In this document: piece after piece, positions 1-10,613 of the stretch
Layout: every line of letters starts with the position of its first letter
Numbering within the stretch: position 1 is the stretch's first letter
NCBI GenBank assembly: GCA_033725935.1
Contig: MU867106.1
Coordinates: forward strand, 62,001 to 126,000
Direction: 5' to 3'
Length of the DNA: 64,000 bases
From: Cladorrhinum sp. PSN259
Lineage: Eukaryota; Ascomycota; Sordariomycetes; Sordariales; Podosporaceae
The notes under the pieces: model-generated
Databases searched by the model: none
Seen by the model: the letters and a program-made list of their open reading frames with translations, nothing else
Told to the model about the DNA's origin: nothing
Translations under genes and position numbers: made by a program

Positions 1-603
1 CCGGGCCTACCTATCATCTTTTCTCTCGAGGCGACACCTTCCCTTTATGTATTGGTGTGCCTTGGTGGCCGTATTTGCCCCTAAACCGAATGGAGCGGAG
101 GTCGCATATGCCAGCTCGTCCGGTTTGGGTATACCGCCCTGTCTGTGGCGGTTCGATACTGGGACATACCCGCAAGGACGATCGTCAGTCCGTAAGAGCG
201 GAAAGGGGGATTCTCCCATCACAACGAGGCCGCTTCGGTGCTCAAAAAAGAACGGAAGAAAGAAAAGAAAAGAGAATGAAAACGAGGAAAAACGAGAAAA
301 CTAAAACTGATCCCCCTTGCGGCACTGCCTCACGCCGACGAGAGTATTGCCGAGTGGGATTCAATCAGGTCAACTACCTAATGGAAGCCCAGGCAGGCTG
401 GCGCCATGAGCGAGCTCACCATTAACGTGAGAGCCGCCGTGGTAGCGCTCTCGCGGGGAAACGGGATGACATGAAAAAATAAACTCATACAACAAAGACA
501 CAAGGTGCTGTACTGTTGTGACGCTCTTGGGCAGACGCTGTCAAATGCTCAACTACATTAAATATCTAACTGCCATCAAGAAAACATAAAACCCTAGATG
601 CTT
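1..603. other. Intergenic, no gene seen
   Basis: No reading frame here has a recognisable domain, splice structure or start context. The stretch lies downstream of the rhodopsin-like gene on the minus strand and would contain its 3' untranslated region. A purine-rich patch lies near 245-300. Confidence 0.5.
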
Positions 604-1885
604 TCATCGCGGTCGAGACCGCAATTTTTCTGGGTTCTCTACTAGCCAGCACTCCATAGTCTTCTGGGTCATGGGCGGCAACCGGACGTCACTGCCTTCA
701 CTACCTTCACTGACTTCGCTTTGGCATGCCGAGGGGGCGCAATGATCAAACGGAATCCCTGTGGAGGAAGCTTCAAAACGATAGCCCCGGGACGCTGTGT
801 TATCATGGAGAAAGGCGGCCGGTAAGGCGCATTCGGAGTGTGTGTTAGACGCTGACGGTTTGCCGTAGCGTAGCAAGCGGTAGATAGAGCGTGAAAGAGC
901 GAGATTGGCGGCAATTATACCGGTGAAGAGCTCCAAACTCGACCATAAGGAGGCGATGGCGTACGTCCCTGCGAGATAAGCTGTCAGCGAGGGGGTTCGT
1001 TGTTATGTACAGACTAGAACAAGGACCGAGACTTACAGCTCATGTCATATGCCCTCAATCGAAGTGATAAGGCCCGTGCGACTCCGAAGCCGGTTGCCCT
1101 GGAATATGTTAAGCCGTGCTTTAGGTGGGAGAAGGTTGCCCCGTAGGATAGATGTTCAACATACAAGAGGCCTAAGGAGATAAGCCCACTGATCAGCATC
1201 TTTGTCTGGAAGGGTATTTGTACCTTCCAGACAGCGATCAGTGGAAATAACGAGCACAGGAGATCCGTTACGAGATTATATGCTAACACCCATTAGCCTA
1301 TAAGAAGAAAAACATTTCGGAATCAGCGTTAGTAGACTTACCGATTGCGATGTAGAAGGCGCGAATGCGGACTTTGGGGTCCCAGCATACGCCACCAGTC
1401 CCCCTCCAGTATGTTTCCACCGGAGAACACTGGGCCAACAAGATGATAATGCATCCAAAGTTGGTAACAAATAGACCAGTCATGACGGTGTAAAGCAGAA
1501 TCTTTAGGGCCCTGGTATCCTTAATTCGGAGGAGGAGGAGGCAGGCGGAGACCTTGAGCAGGCAGGAAGACGCGAAGAGGAAGATCTGAGTGTAGAAGCC
1601 CAACATGTTGTTGTACTTGTAGTCGTCGTCACTAACGTACACCTGGTGTCTCCCATTGCCATGCCGGGCCTGCACGGCCTGGATCGCGGTCCGGGTTACC
1701 GCCAAGACGGCGGTGACGGCGATGGTATAGTCGTCCCAGCCCAGTTTTCGTAGTGTCCATCGACTATACAGCCGCAAAGAGGTCGTGACGACTACCAAAA
1801 CTGTCAGGCTGGCCGTCACAGCAACGATAATCGGTCCTATATGCTCATCGGGGGGGAGCGACCGTCGCGCAGCGCCCTTAGTCAT
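604..1885 (-). CDS. SAT4-type fungal rhodopsin-like integral membrane protein
   Basis: Three exons (1342-1885, 1037-1282, 604-968) join in frame to 384 residues. The introns are 1283-1341 and 969-1036, both with GTAAGT donors. The N-terminal half has hydrophobic helices and the family-typical RLYSRWTLRKLGWDDYTI segment. Exon 2 continues with YNLVTDLLCSLFPLIAVWKV, and exon 3 gives a helix ending in LELFTGIIAANLALSRSIYR. This is the pattern of the large Pezizomycotina family of seven-helix proteins related to SAT4/PTH11-like receptors, which sit in the plasma membrane and mostly lack known ligands. The Met at 1885 is followed directly by a short hydrophilic stretch and the first helix. The cytoplasmic tail is about 85 residues with no recognised motif. 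The gene looks intact. Family is well supported; biological role is unknown. Confidence 0.85.
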
Positions 1886-4082
1886 GGTGGAGGAATCCGT
1901 TCGCCGGGGCCCAGGGTTTTCGTGTTGGGCTGCGGAAAGAACTCTGCGGCATTGAAGGGGACTCAGGGCCTTGGCAGGGAAAGATCAATCATTCAGACGC
2001 CTCAAAGCGTGTCGTTGTTAATAAATGCCTGTTACATCGGGTCAACCTTTCTAAGGATGTCTGGTGAGCTATACATGGAGCGAACTGCACCCGTCCCCTT
2101 TTTATGGCCAAGGGCTTGATAGCACCAAGGGGACGGGCAAGCCCCGGAAATGATGGACGAAATTGGAAGAGGAAAGACAATTTTCTCCCAAATGGAGCTT
2201 AGCTGAACTAGCAATGGCGATTCATGGCGGAAGTCCTCCATTGTCTGAGCTGCTGGTAGCCACTTACATAAGCCCTTGGACGAATTTTGAAACAGCGCCT
2301 CAGGGATTGTGCGCTAAGCTAACCCTTGCGCAGCGCTCGGATCCGCCAAGAAGGCTGACCTGCGGGGAAGATGGGGTGATCCAATAATGTTTGCAGCACA
2401 GATCCACTAGTCTGTCGGTATAGAGAATTACGCCAACTTTGGAATTATTGGCCGACATGCAGGCGCCACACCTTCTGTCACCGCCTCCATGAGGGACGTC
2501 TGTTAGTTTGATAGAGAAACTAACCGCTTCTGGAGGTCCAACACCTCGCCACAAATGTCAGCCACAGAGCGGAACAAATAGCCTACATTAAAGGGTTGAA
2601 GCTGTAGATATTGGCCAAACCCGTTGATATTCTAGAGTCTTTACAAATCGCGTACAATTTATCTATTCTAATTAAGCCGTACTCGGAAGACTCCCTCTCC
2701 CAGCTGTAACCTTTACCTCGCCGCCTCTCAACTTGCCGACCGTCCTGTATTTGACCGCGTTATAGTAGGGTGTGCAACGCTCCTCAACAAAGTAGTAAAC
2801 AATGCAATTCACTGTAAATTTAGCTGTGGCTTCCATTTCCGAAAAAAAGAATGCCAAGGTGCGGCTCACATTAGAACTTCCGGAGAGGGTTAATTACCTC
2901 GTCAAATTAACTAACGGACGATCCCGTCAATTTAACCGGTCCAACTGGAATGTAGATATTGGCATATGCGGACGACGCGAAAGAAAGATGCAAGGCGCCG
3001 TCCAGAAAAAGGTAAATGGGTAAAGAACCCTTCCCGAGATTGAGCAACGCCTATCCCTGTGGTTTTTGTAAAGCAAAAGCAAAAGCGAATTCTTCGTGAT
3101 CTCGGCAGAGCCGACAAACGGTCCAGACCCATCATGGTCTCGCTAGCTCAAGATCTCTAATATATGACTCTTGAGGGACACTCGTTGCTATCACTATCTA
3201 AGACAGTTATCTTGCCCTGGCGTTGTCAAGACGCCCGTATAGCTGCCCCGTACTCGAAGTCTCGAGTATTATCTGGCTTCCCTTGCCTTGATAGCCGACA
3301 TGATAGCCCCGCTTGATGGTTGATTTAGGCCTGTGAAATTAGGCCTGCGCTAATAGGATGGGGTTCGGTCCTTGTTAATGGTGTTCCAGTTTGCCTTGGA
3401 CGTGTCGGACATGGGCTGGCAAGCGTAAATAGGTGTCTTGGCGGAACAAGCGAATTAGCACAGCAGGCAAAACTATAACAAGCGCCAGTCGTCGAACCAA
3501 GGCCCAACTCTCCCGACCGAGAGCAAGACCAGTAACTGGATATGACGTCGGCCGTTTACGTTGTAGTCTCCGCTCTCCAGCGCCTTCTCTTATAATTCCG
3601 CTGTCAAGTGCTCGTTCTTCCGGTTCAGGTGCTTATACCCGAGTGGGTCGAAGGCCACCTGCGCTTAAGATTGTTTGCCGAGTCTGCAATTTTGACATTG
3701 ACACTACGTTGACGATTTTAAAGACTATCATAGAAAAAATAAGAAGGCCCGATATATCAAGATTAATGAGAGTGAACGGGAGTCTTTCCTTAGAGATAGG
3801 GCCGCCATATCTTTATTAAATGAATGATATGTAAAAATGAGCAGTCTAGGGTTTTGATTGTAAGAGAGTTAGGTACAGTTCGAAACGTCTTCCATGTATT
3901 AGATTTAAGTTAAGCATGAGAGGTGAAATAAAATAAACCATTGTTCTGTGGTTTTAGATAAGAAAAGTACTCATGTAGTATAGCCTCACGAAGTGAGCAG
4001 CTATTGATGCCTGATAATAGGACTAGTTCTGGACTTTAACACTATATACCTAATAACGGCATTTTAATTATACAAGCCGCTG
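1886..4082. other. Long intergenic stretch without a supported gene
   Basis: All frames here are short and have no recognisable domains or consistent splice joins. Base composition becomes AT-rich after about 3700. I see nothing beyond ordinary intergenic sequence. Confidence 0.45.
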
Positions 4083-4736
4083 TCATGATAAGGACTTCCT
4101 GAGGTATGAAGCAAGCAACGTAACCTCAGTCCCATCTGGAAATTTTTCTTGGTACTTGGGTGCCTCTTTCCATTTAACATATCCCATTCTCAAGTACCAG
4201 TCTTCATTGCCAGTTCCCTTCTCTGGTGGTGACTGACCAAACTTCTTCCAAATGCCCCTCCACTCTTCGCCGTCATCCTCAATGTATCCTCTGTGGAGTG
4301 TGTGAATGGTGATCCACTTGCATGACGGTGAACCATATGGCTCAACTTTCGCCCATCCTTCCAGTGCCTCGACAGCAGCGCGCCCAATGCCGCCTCCCCG
4401 GTGTTCCGGATAAATGAAAAGAGACGCAATGTGAAGGATGGATTTGTCTGGGTTTGCCAGTTCGAGATCCGGAGGTGATGTTTGGTTGAGCATTCCGATG
4501 TGCCCGCCCCATCTTTGAGGTGCTTCGAGATAGGACAGTTTTTGTGGCACTACCCAGAACATTGCTCGAGCGCCGGCGTCAGCTTCAGTTCTCCACTGTT
4601 CGATTGCGCTTGCTGTGTTATGCCAGCCACAGACGATTCGTTGTCGAAGAAGTTCGCCAAACTGAGATTGATTGTGAAGGTCCATGGGCTCAAGAATGAG
4701 TTTTGATGCTGGGTTTGCAGAAGCCGTATTCTCCAT
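4083..4736 (-). CDS. GNAT-family N-acetyltransferase
   Basis: An intronless 217-residue frame starting at an ATG (4736). GNAT enzymes transfer an acetyl group from acetyl-CoA to an amine. The core is visible: a beta strand with LHIASLFIYPEHRGGG, then IGRAAVEALEGWAK. This is the motif A acetyl-CoA pyrophosphate-binding loop (R-G-G-G-I-G-R) followed by helix alpha 3. The C-terminal part has WYLRMGYVKW, corresponding to the usual motif B strand and tyrosine region. There is no signal peptide or membrane segment, so it is probably soluble and cytosolic. The substrate cannot be read from the sequence. The gene stands alone with long flanking intergenic DNA and appears intact. Confidence 0.8.
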   Translation of the reverse strand: MENTASANPASKLILEPMDLHNQSQFGELLRQRIVCGWHNTASAIEQWRTEADAGARAMFWVVPQKLSYLEAPQRWGGHIGMLNQTSPPDLELANPDKSILHIASLFIYPEHRGGGIGRAAVEALEGWAKVEPYGSPSCKWITIHTLHRGYIEDDGEEWRGIWKKFGQSPPEKGTGNEDWYLRMGYVKWKEAPKYQEKFPDGTEVTLLASYLRKSLS

Positions 4737-6069
4737 GGTAGCGTTTTGGAATGTATGAGAAAGTTCGAGAAAGCGTTCCGTTTCAGCTCAAAAGTCTGCA
4801 ACTTCAAGGATATAAACCGTTCCCAGTGAGTCACGTTGATGGATTTTAAACTGGGATTTAGCTTGAATTTTCCTGTGGAGAACTTGTTACGACCTTCCAG
4901 TTTTAGGTTAGCCTTCCATTGTTATTTTATCACCCTTCCTAGTAACTCAGTTTTAGTCTCGCTACCAACCGCATTAAATACGCATTGCACTGGAAGAAAG
5001 TCTCCGAATACGATTCCTATTTTAGCATTTCAGCTCTTGATACGGAACTATGCACAGCCACCTCAGCACTCGGCTTGATAAGATTTGCCGCCTGAATTAA
5101 AATCTAAGCATCATCGGTTTCCGAGTCGATATTAAATCTTTAGACTAGCCTTTTTCCAGGATTAAGTAAACGGTCTTCAGTGTGAGAATTTATAGTAAAA
5201 CTACCTAGAAGCTCATGCATGATGCTTGCATTATGTAAGCTCTAATGTGTATTTCCATCGACCAGTTATTTCTCATCTATACCATCGCCTAAGTGGCGAC
5301 GAAGCTTGCAGCAGCCTTAATAGGGTAACCTGCGTAAAAGTGACTTGGAGGTATTGAAGCATTTCTTCGCGAGGTTCTAACTCGACATGAGCGTAGTTCT
5401 TGCGTGTGATTTCACGAAGGAACCTGCCTATAGAAATGAGTAAGTTCGACTTGGACATTTAAGTTCATGGGATTGCTGAGTGTACGGCAGTCGACTCTAG
5501 GCGCAGAGAATCAAGGGTCAGGATGGTCAACGAGGACTGTTCCGCGACTGATTGGGTAAAGGAGAAATATACCTCACTTTCCGAAAACCCCCTCAAAAAG
5601 AACTGAAGATTAAGGATTGCAGAATGGCAGAATTGCAAGATCTGAGAGCCTTTGCCTAAACTGCTTTATGTGCTTTGTACCGGACAATGACAAGTTTCTG
5701 TCCATTCCAGCAGGGAGATAAGCCGCAATGTTCTAATGTTTATATTATGTCGCTAGCTTGTAAGATATAAGGTGTGCTAATATTCTTATATTCCTGCAAG
5801 ATCTTACATTCTAGGTTAGCTTTCTGTTCTGCATTTGCCGGATGCGTCTGCAGCTAGAAATAGTATAAACAAGCCGTTGTATCTCAATCACCGGATTCAG
5901 ATGGTAGATTTTGTATAATGGGCTATGATGTAGTTATTTTCTTTGTTCTGAAGATGTTTAAAACAATCGCTTATCTCAATGCCTCGTAAAGTCCTTGAAC
6001 AATGCATTTTACCCCATCCTCGCCATTGTACGATAGATATCAACATTGCAGACCGGAACAACTTTTAAA
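4737..6069. other. AT-rich intergenic region
   Basis: No convincing coding region. A 60-codon minus-strand frame near 5273-5458 is not supported by any domain or splice context. The sequence is AT-rich through about 5100-5990. Confidence 0.45.
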
Positions 6070-6800
6070 ATGGGTACCGCATCTCGAGCTCTCCTCATCA
6101 TCTTCCGTGTGGGCGAACTTGCCTGCGGTGCAATTGTAATGGGACTTCTTGGACGACTTTTTTATCTGATGGATCAAGCAGGCATTATTGAACCTAACGG
6201 CCGTCTCATTTACGCAGCAGTGGTTGCAGGTGTTACAATCCTTCAGTCTTTGATCTTTATCATTCCGCTGCCATACTCATACTGGATCTGGCCACTCGAC
6301 TTCATCTTGTTTATCGCCTGGATTGTTGCCTTCTCATTACTGATCTCGGCAAGTCTTCTTTTATCCACTGTTTCAAGAACTTACGCTGACTCATTTTAAA
6401 GTTGACGGGCGGTGATACTTGTTCAGGATGGTTTAATGACTACTGGGGATATTACTGGGGACGCTGGTATCTTGTTGGGCCTGTTGGACTTGATGTTAAC
6501 AGAACAGGATGTCCTTCATGGAGAGGCACTCTTGCATTCAGCTTCATTGCCGCATTCATTTATCTCGTCAGCGGTTTTCTTGGCTTGTACTGGACATTGG
6601 AATATGGCGATTTGGAAAATAGAGCTAAGACATTCGTGAAGTAAGTACTGCACAACCTTGATCCATGAAGATTTGCTCACAAACATCAGGAGGCTACCAC
6701 AGACATTGCAAAGAGGGCGTGGAGGAGGAGCACACCTGAAGGGGCCAATAACAACAGCTACACCACCTACAACAATGACGCCAGCCCCACATGCAACTAA
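6070..6800 (+). CDS. Small MARVEL-like four-helix membrane protein, three exons
   Basis: Exon 1 is 6070-6348 and exon 2 starts at 6402. They join in phase 0 only through a GC-AG intron (6349-6401, donor GCAAGT, branch-like GCTGAC). The protein has four hydrophobic helices: residues about 5-30, 40-65, 70-95 and 145-165. Between helices 3 and 4 lies a loop with Cys and aromatic residues (GGDTCSGWFNDYWGYYWG). This layout matches fungal MARVEL-type integral membrane proteins of unknown function. The 3' end is ambiguous. The frame either stops at 6642, or a second intron is removed. A GTGAAG donor at 6636 with the acceptor at 6689 gives a hydrophilic tail ending AKRAWRRSTPEGANNN... and stopping at 6798-6800 (about 207 residues). 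A stronger GTAAGT donor five bases further on gives a different tail. Confidence 0.65.
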
Positions 6801-7457
6801 TGGTGCAGAGAATCCGACTACAACAACAACAATAGCCTAACCGATAGCAGAAGTATAGGAAGTTGCACCTCCGATAGCCTCTGAGCATCCAGATCCTAGT
6901 CACCAACTAAAACGGCAGGGCTCTCACATTCCATCCCTCGCCACAAACTACCGATGAGTCGTAGCAATATCGACAGCGATGTGCACTAGCCATACTCGAA
7001 CCTTGCTAGCGAATAAGCTCTGCCTGAGAACCAGTTTTCTTCTCTAGCATCCCCCTAGGAGGGTAGGCGAGATAAATTAAGTAGTCAGTTATTGACTTAA
7101 CACATCCAGGCAGCCGCGAGCGGCGAACGATATACATGTCTTATACATGCACGCTGGCATGGAGCAATGCTTGCAGTCAGTTCCTTCGTGGGTGAGACTT
7201 TGTCGAATCCTAAGAAGTGAAGGCGTGGCACGGGTAGACCTTACAATCCATTCCTTGAAAGAGAGAAGCAATGATGCTACCTGATTATGGACTAGGAAAG
7301 GGGTTGCAGCTCAAACAGGGATTTTGGATTCTAGCGGCTGTCCGTACCCCGCCTTCATAGTAGATAAGCCTTTAGTTAAATCCCCCCAGAAGTATACATG
7401 TAGGAAAAGGAGCAAATTATGCTCTAGCGTCATTCTCACTTTGAAAATATCGCCATC
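6801..7457. other. Intergenic, no gene seen
   Basis: No supported coding region. The stretch would contain the 3' untranslated region of the membrane protein gene and the promoter of the secreted protein at 7458. Confidence 0.45.
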
Positions 7458-8120
7458 ATGCAGCCTCATATCCTCGGTCTCCTTGCTATGTTAACGTTTC
7501 CCCTCATAAGCGCTGCTCAAACAACCTTCGTGACTCTTCTCCAACCAGCAGCAGACTACAGTCCATTCCGAGCAAGCGTCGTCGGGGTTGACGCAACGGC
7601 AACTACCTATAAGCTCGCTTGCCCCGACACCGGCAATGGTTGCTGTTACCTTCCTAAGCCACCGGACATTACTGTTGTAGCAGGGCCGTCAACGGCAGTG
7701 GAAACCGTGATTGTCGATAGCCTGACCCAATTCAGCACCCTTGCTTGCTCCGTTAGCGCAAGCAGATTGTTGGCAGGTGCTCATGGGTCGGCAAGAATAA
7801 TGGCTCGTTATTTACGTACTTTGATAGCATAGAAGGTTATATTTATGCGCCTGCTACCGTGACAGCAGAAGTCGAGAAGTTATCTCGGGATGCTGGTTAA
7901 ACGACCCAAGCGAGGGGTGAGTTTCGACCTCTCCTGAATTCAGGATTATGGCTGACCAGCTTATTAAGTAGGACCGCAAACCTTGGCGCAGACCTCAGCA
8001 GCAACCGGTTCGCCTTCAAGTGGAGCAGCGACCAGTTTGCCTTCTAATGGCGCAGCAGGAAAACTACCTCCTCCAGTGCTTAGCACGTTCTTCATCTTTC
8101 TTTATAGCTTCTTGGCCTAA
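7458..8120 (+). pseudogene. GPI-type secreted surface protein with a probable frameshift
   Basis: The ATG at 7458 opens a signal peptide (MQPHILGLLAMLTFPLISAA). A segment of a fungal cell-wall protein type follows (FVTLLQPA, ASVVGVDATATTYKLACP, TVVAGPSTAV). The frame then ends early at 7832. Shifting frame near 7763 gives a continuous sequence (GKNNGSLFTYFDSIEGYIYA, PATVTAEVEKLSRDAG). A probable intron (donor GTTAAA after 7896-7899, acceptor just before GACCGCAA near 7971) leads to a Ser/Thr/Gly-rich tail and a final hydrophobic stretch, LSTFFIFLYSFLA, ending at TAA 8118-8120. That ending is the usual GPI-attachment signal. The simplest reading is a one-base deletion near 7763 in an otherwise well-kept gene. 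A sequencing error or a very short intron are alternatives. If intact, the product would be a GPI-anchored wall protein. Confidence 0.55.
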
Positions 8121-8389
8121 GAATGCAGAAATGATTATGGGTTGGGTCGGATATGGTAGTCCGGTAATGTAAACTGGTGGTGATTACGTAGATATGTCAG
8201 AAAAAAAGGGGTTTGGAGGCCCTAGGCATCTACATAGTTAGCGGAGTTGACTGGAGACAATCATGGCATAATCACCTTAATTGGTAACCTGATCTCGGTT
8301 CTCATGCCAGCAAATCATTCTTCATCGTCTCCAATCTTTTTCGAGAGAGTACATTTAATTACGTTAGCACTTTAAGATCAAAGCAATAG

Positions 8390-10144
8390 CTAAGCTGAAT
8401 CCCCTTTCGTGTTCCCAGCTTCATGACGGGTCGCTCTCATCCACATATCCCACTGAATCTGGACTGCAGCATTGTAGCTCTTGAAGGGACTCGTCGGATC
8501 CACAACGGACATATCAAAGGTGCGGATGATCTGGGATCCCAAAATGATGAGCAAACAGATGAGGCAATAGGTGATGTCGCTGCAGACTTACCTCCGGGAT
8601 CACTTTATTCAACTCCATCTGCGCAATGTTCTTTCCGAGACATCTCCACCGTCCATAGCTCCATGTCATATCCGTCACGGTATTCCTCATCTGCAGTTGC
8701 TCATCTGACCCCTCAAGGAACCTCTCCGGGCGGAAGCTCCGCGCGTCGTCCCCAAACACATTTTTGTCTGTGAGCATCGCTACGGTCGAGTACCCGATCA
8801 CTGTGCCGCCGGGAATGAACTGTCCTTTATACCAGTCACCTTCCGGCGGTACGTCCTTGAGCCTTTCTGCTGTGATGGGTGGATAGAGCCTGAGTGCTTC
8901 CTTAATGATTGCCTGGAGATAGGGAAGGCTGGCGGCCTCGGCATTTGTGATGGGCGAGCTGGGGCGTGCAGCTTGGATTTCTGCGCGGAGTTTGGAGAGG
9001 ACTGGTGGATTAGCATACACATGGAAGAGTGCCATGCGGATCGCGGTGGCTGATGTGTCGCCACCGGCAAGCCTTTGATGTCGTTCTCAGTCAGCGCCTG
9101 CAGTATTCAATGCAGCTGAGGGAGGATGCTGGAGTACTCACATCTGCAGCACTGTCTCGGACATGGCTTGCTCCTTTGACAAGCCATGCCGGATCCAGGA
9201 CTCGAGCATATCTTGGTGGACCTCTTCCTTCTTGGGTGGATACCGCTTCTCAACCGTTTCTTGTGCCAGCCGCATGATTGGACCCATGCCGACAGAGTCA
9301 TTTGCGGAGGGGAGATACTTCTTCATCACGTCCAGCGTCAGGAGCTTTACGAGCCAGGGAAACAAACTCAGCATGGTCAAGAAGGGGAATCCTTCAGCCG
9401 ATGTCTTGAGAAAGTCGTACACGTCGGTATCGGTCCGTAAGAAGCCAATCGGCTCACCGAAAGCAAGATCCCCGATGCTGTCGACGGTGAAGAACTGTAT
9501 CTTCTTTGCGAGATCTAGTGGTTTCGTTTCCGTTGGCTCAGAAAGGTAAGATTTCTCGATGAGCTTCACAAGGGCGGCAATATTCGCGTTGATCTTTTCC
9601 TCTAGGCCGACAATGTCTCTTCCGGAGTACTTGCAAGGTAATATTTTGTCAGCGAGAATTACCTCTGAAGCTTCAGAGAAAAAATGGTCCTTACACCTGT
9701 CGCAATTTTCATCCTTGTTTGATTATGCACTTCATTATCTCGTTCGGATGCAATATGGTCCTGGTCTGGATTGAATCGAAAGGCCAGGTACCACACGTTT
9801 CGTTTATACCGTGACCGCGGGCCGGCCATCTTGCGCATAAACTCGTAATCCGAGGTGAGAAGAATACCAGGAGCAACAAGCGCCATAGGACCATATTGTT
9901 CACTGATCTCGCGAAACTTGAGATGAACCCGGCCGGTAGTGTGCCAGAGGATCCAAGGGATCTGCGTCCATCTTGCCAGTCTGGGACCGGGAAAGTGTCT
10001 CAGGCGCGCATAAGCTAAGTATGACTGTGTGAGATAGATAATAAGCACGAGAGAGATGCCAAAAAGGTATGGCTGCGGAATTGCCGCGAGCTTGGATGTC
10101 TTGACAGCGGCGATGAGTGTTTCGAGGCTCGTTGAGGGTGACAT
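8390..10144 (-). CDS. Cytochrome P450 monooxygenase, pisatin-demethylase-like group
   Basis: Four exons (9695-10144, 9142-9629, 8592-9072, 8390-8530) join in frame to 519 residues. Introns are 65, 69 and 61 bp. There is one N-terminal membrane anchor (about residues 28-46), then the proline hinge HFPGPRLARW. The I-helix is LAGGDTSAT, the K-helix ExxR is EALR in IIKEALRLYPP, and the PERF region is FRPERFLEG. The heme loop is YGRWRCLGKNIAQMEL with the axial Cys. The GRWxCLGK form and the earlier GYSGRD segment are typical of the fungal P450 group containing pisatin demethylase and many secondary-metabolism enzymes. It should be an ER-anchored haem monooxygenase using NADPH-P450 reductase; the substrate is unknown. 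The in-frame ATG at 10144 is used; a longer frame starts only at TTG. No biosynthetic core enzyme is adjacent. Confidence 0.9.
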
Positions 10145-10613
10145 GATCGATTTGCGTGGTTGGGGCAAAGGGGGACGGTCGCAGCCGGAAGAATGCAGTG
10201 GATGAAAGCAAGGGAGTCACGCACTTATCTTGCTGCGGGGATGGCAAAACCCCTGTTTCCATCACACCGTAAACACATAACCAACTGAAGCTAATGAATA
10301 ATAAGAATGTTGGCCACTACCCCCCATTTGCTACGAGATTGAAACTGCGCTCCTGATTTGTTGCTGAACTACACTATTGACGCACTGGCATAACCGCACT
10401 AATCCGAATTCATGAGAATAACTAGGAGGGTTGGCAGGCGTGGGGGTGCTCAATGTCTAGAACTTAACGAGTGCGCTTTGTGCATAACCATAGTAAGATG
10501 AGATAGAGAGTTGAAAACAAGAGAGTAAGATCCTCATTCTTTAAAATACAATCTGAACAAACCTGCATCCTCGCCATTAATCCTTATATCATCCCTCGCA
10601 TCATTGTCATGTC

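Noticed and set aside
9061..9141. Apparent frameshift in the P450 just before the AGGDTSAT helix
   Set aside because: A 69-bp intron with donor GTGAGT at 9141 and acceptor AAAG at 9073 joins the frames perfectly. The protein-like reading ALTENDIKG just upstream of the acceptor is intronic chance.
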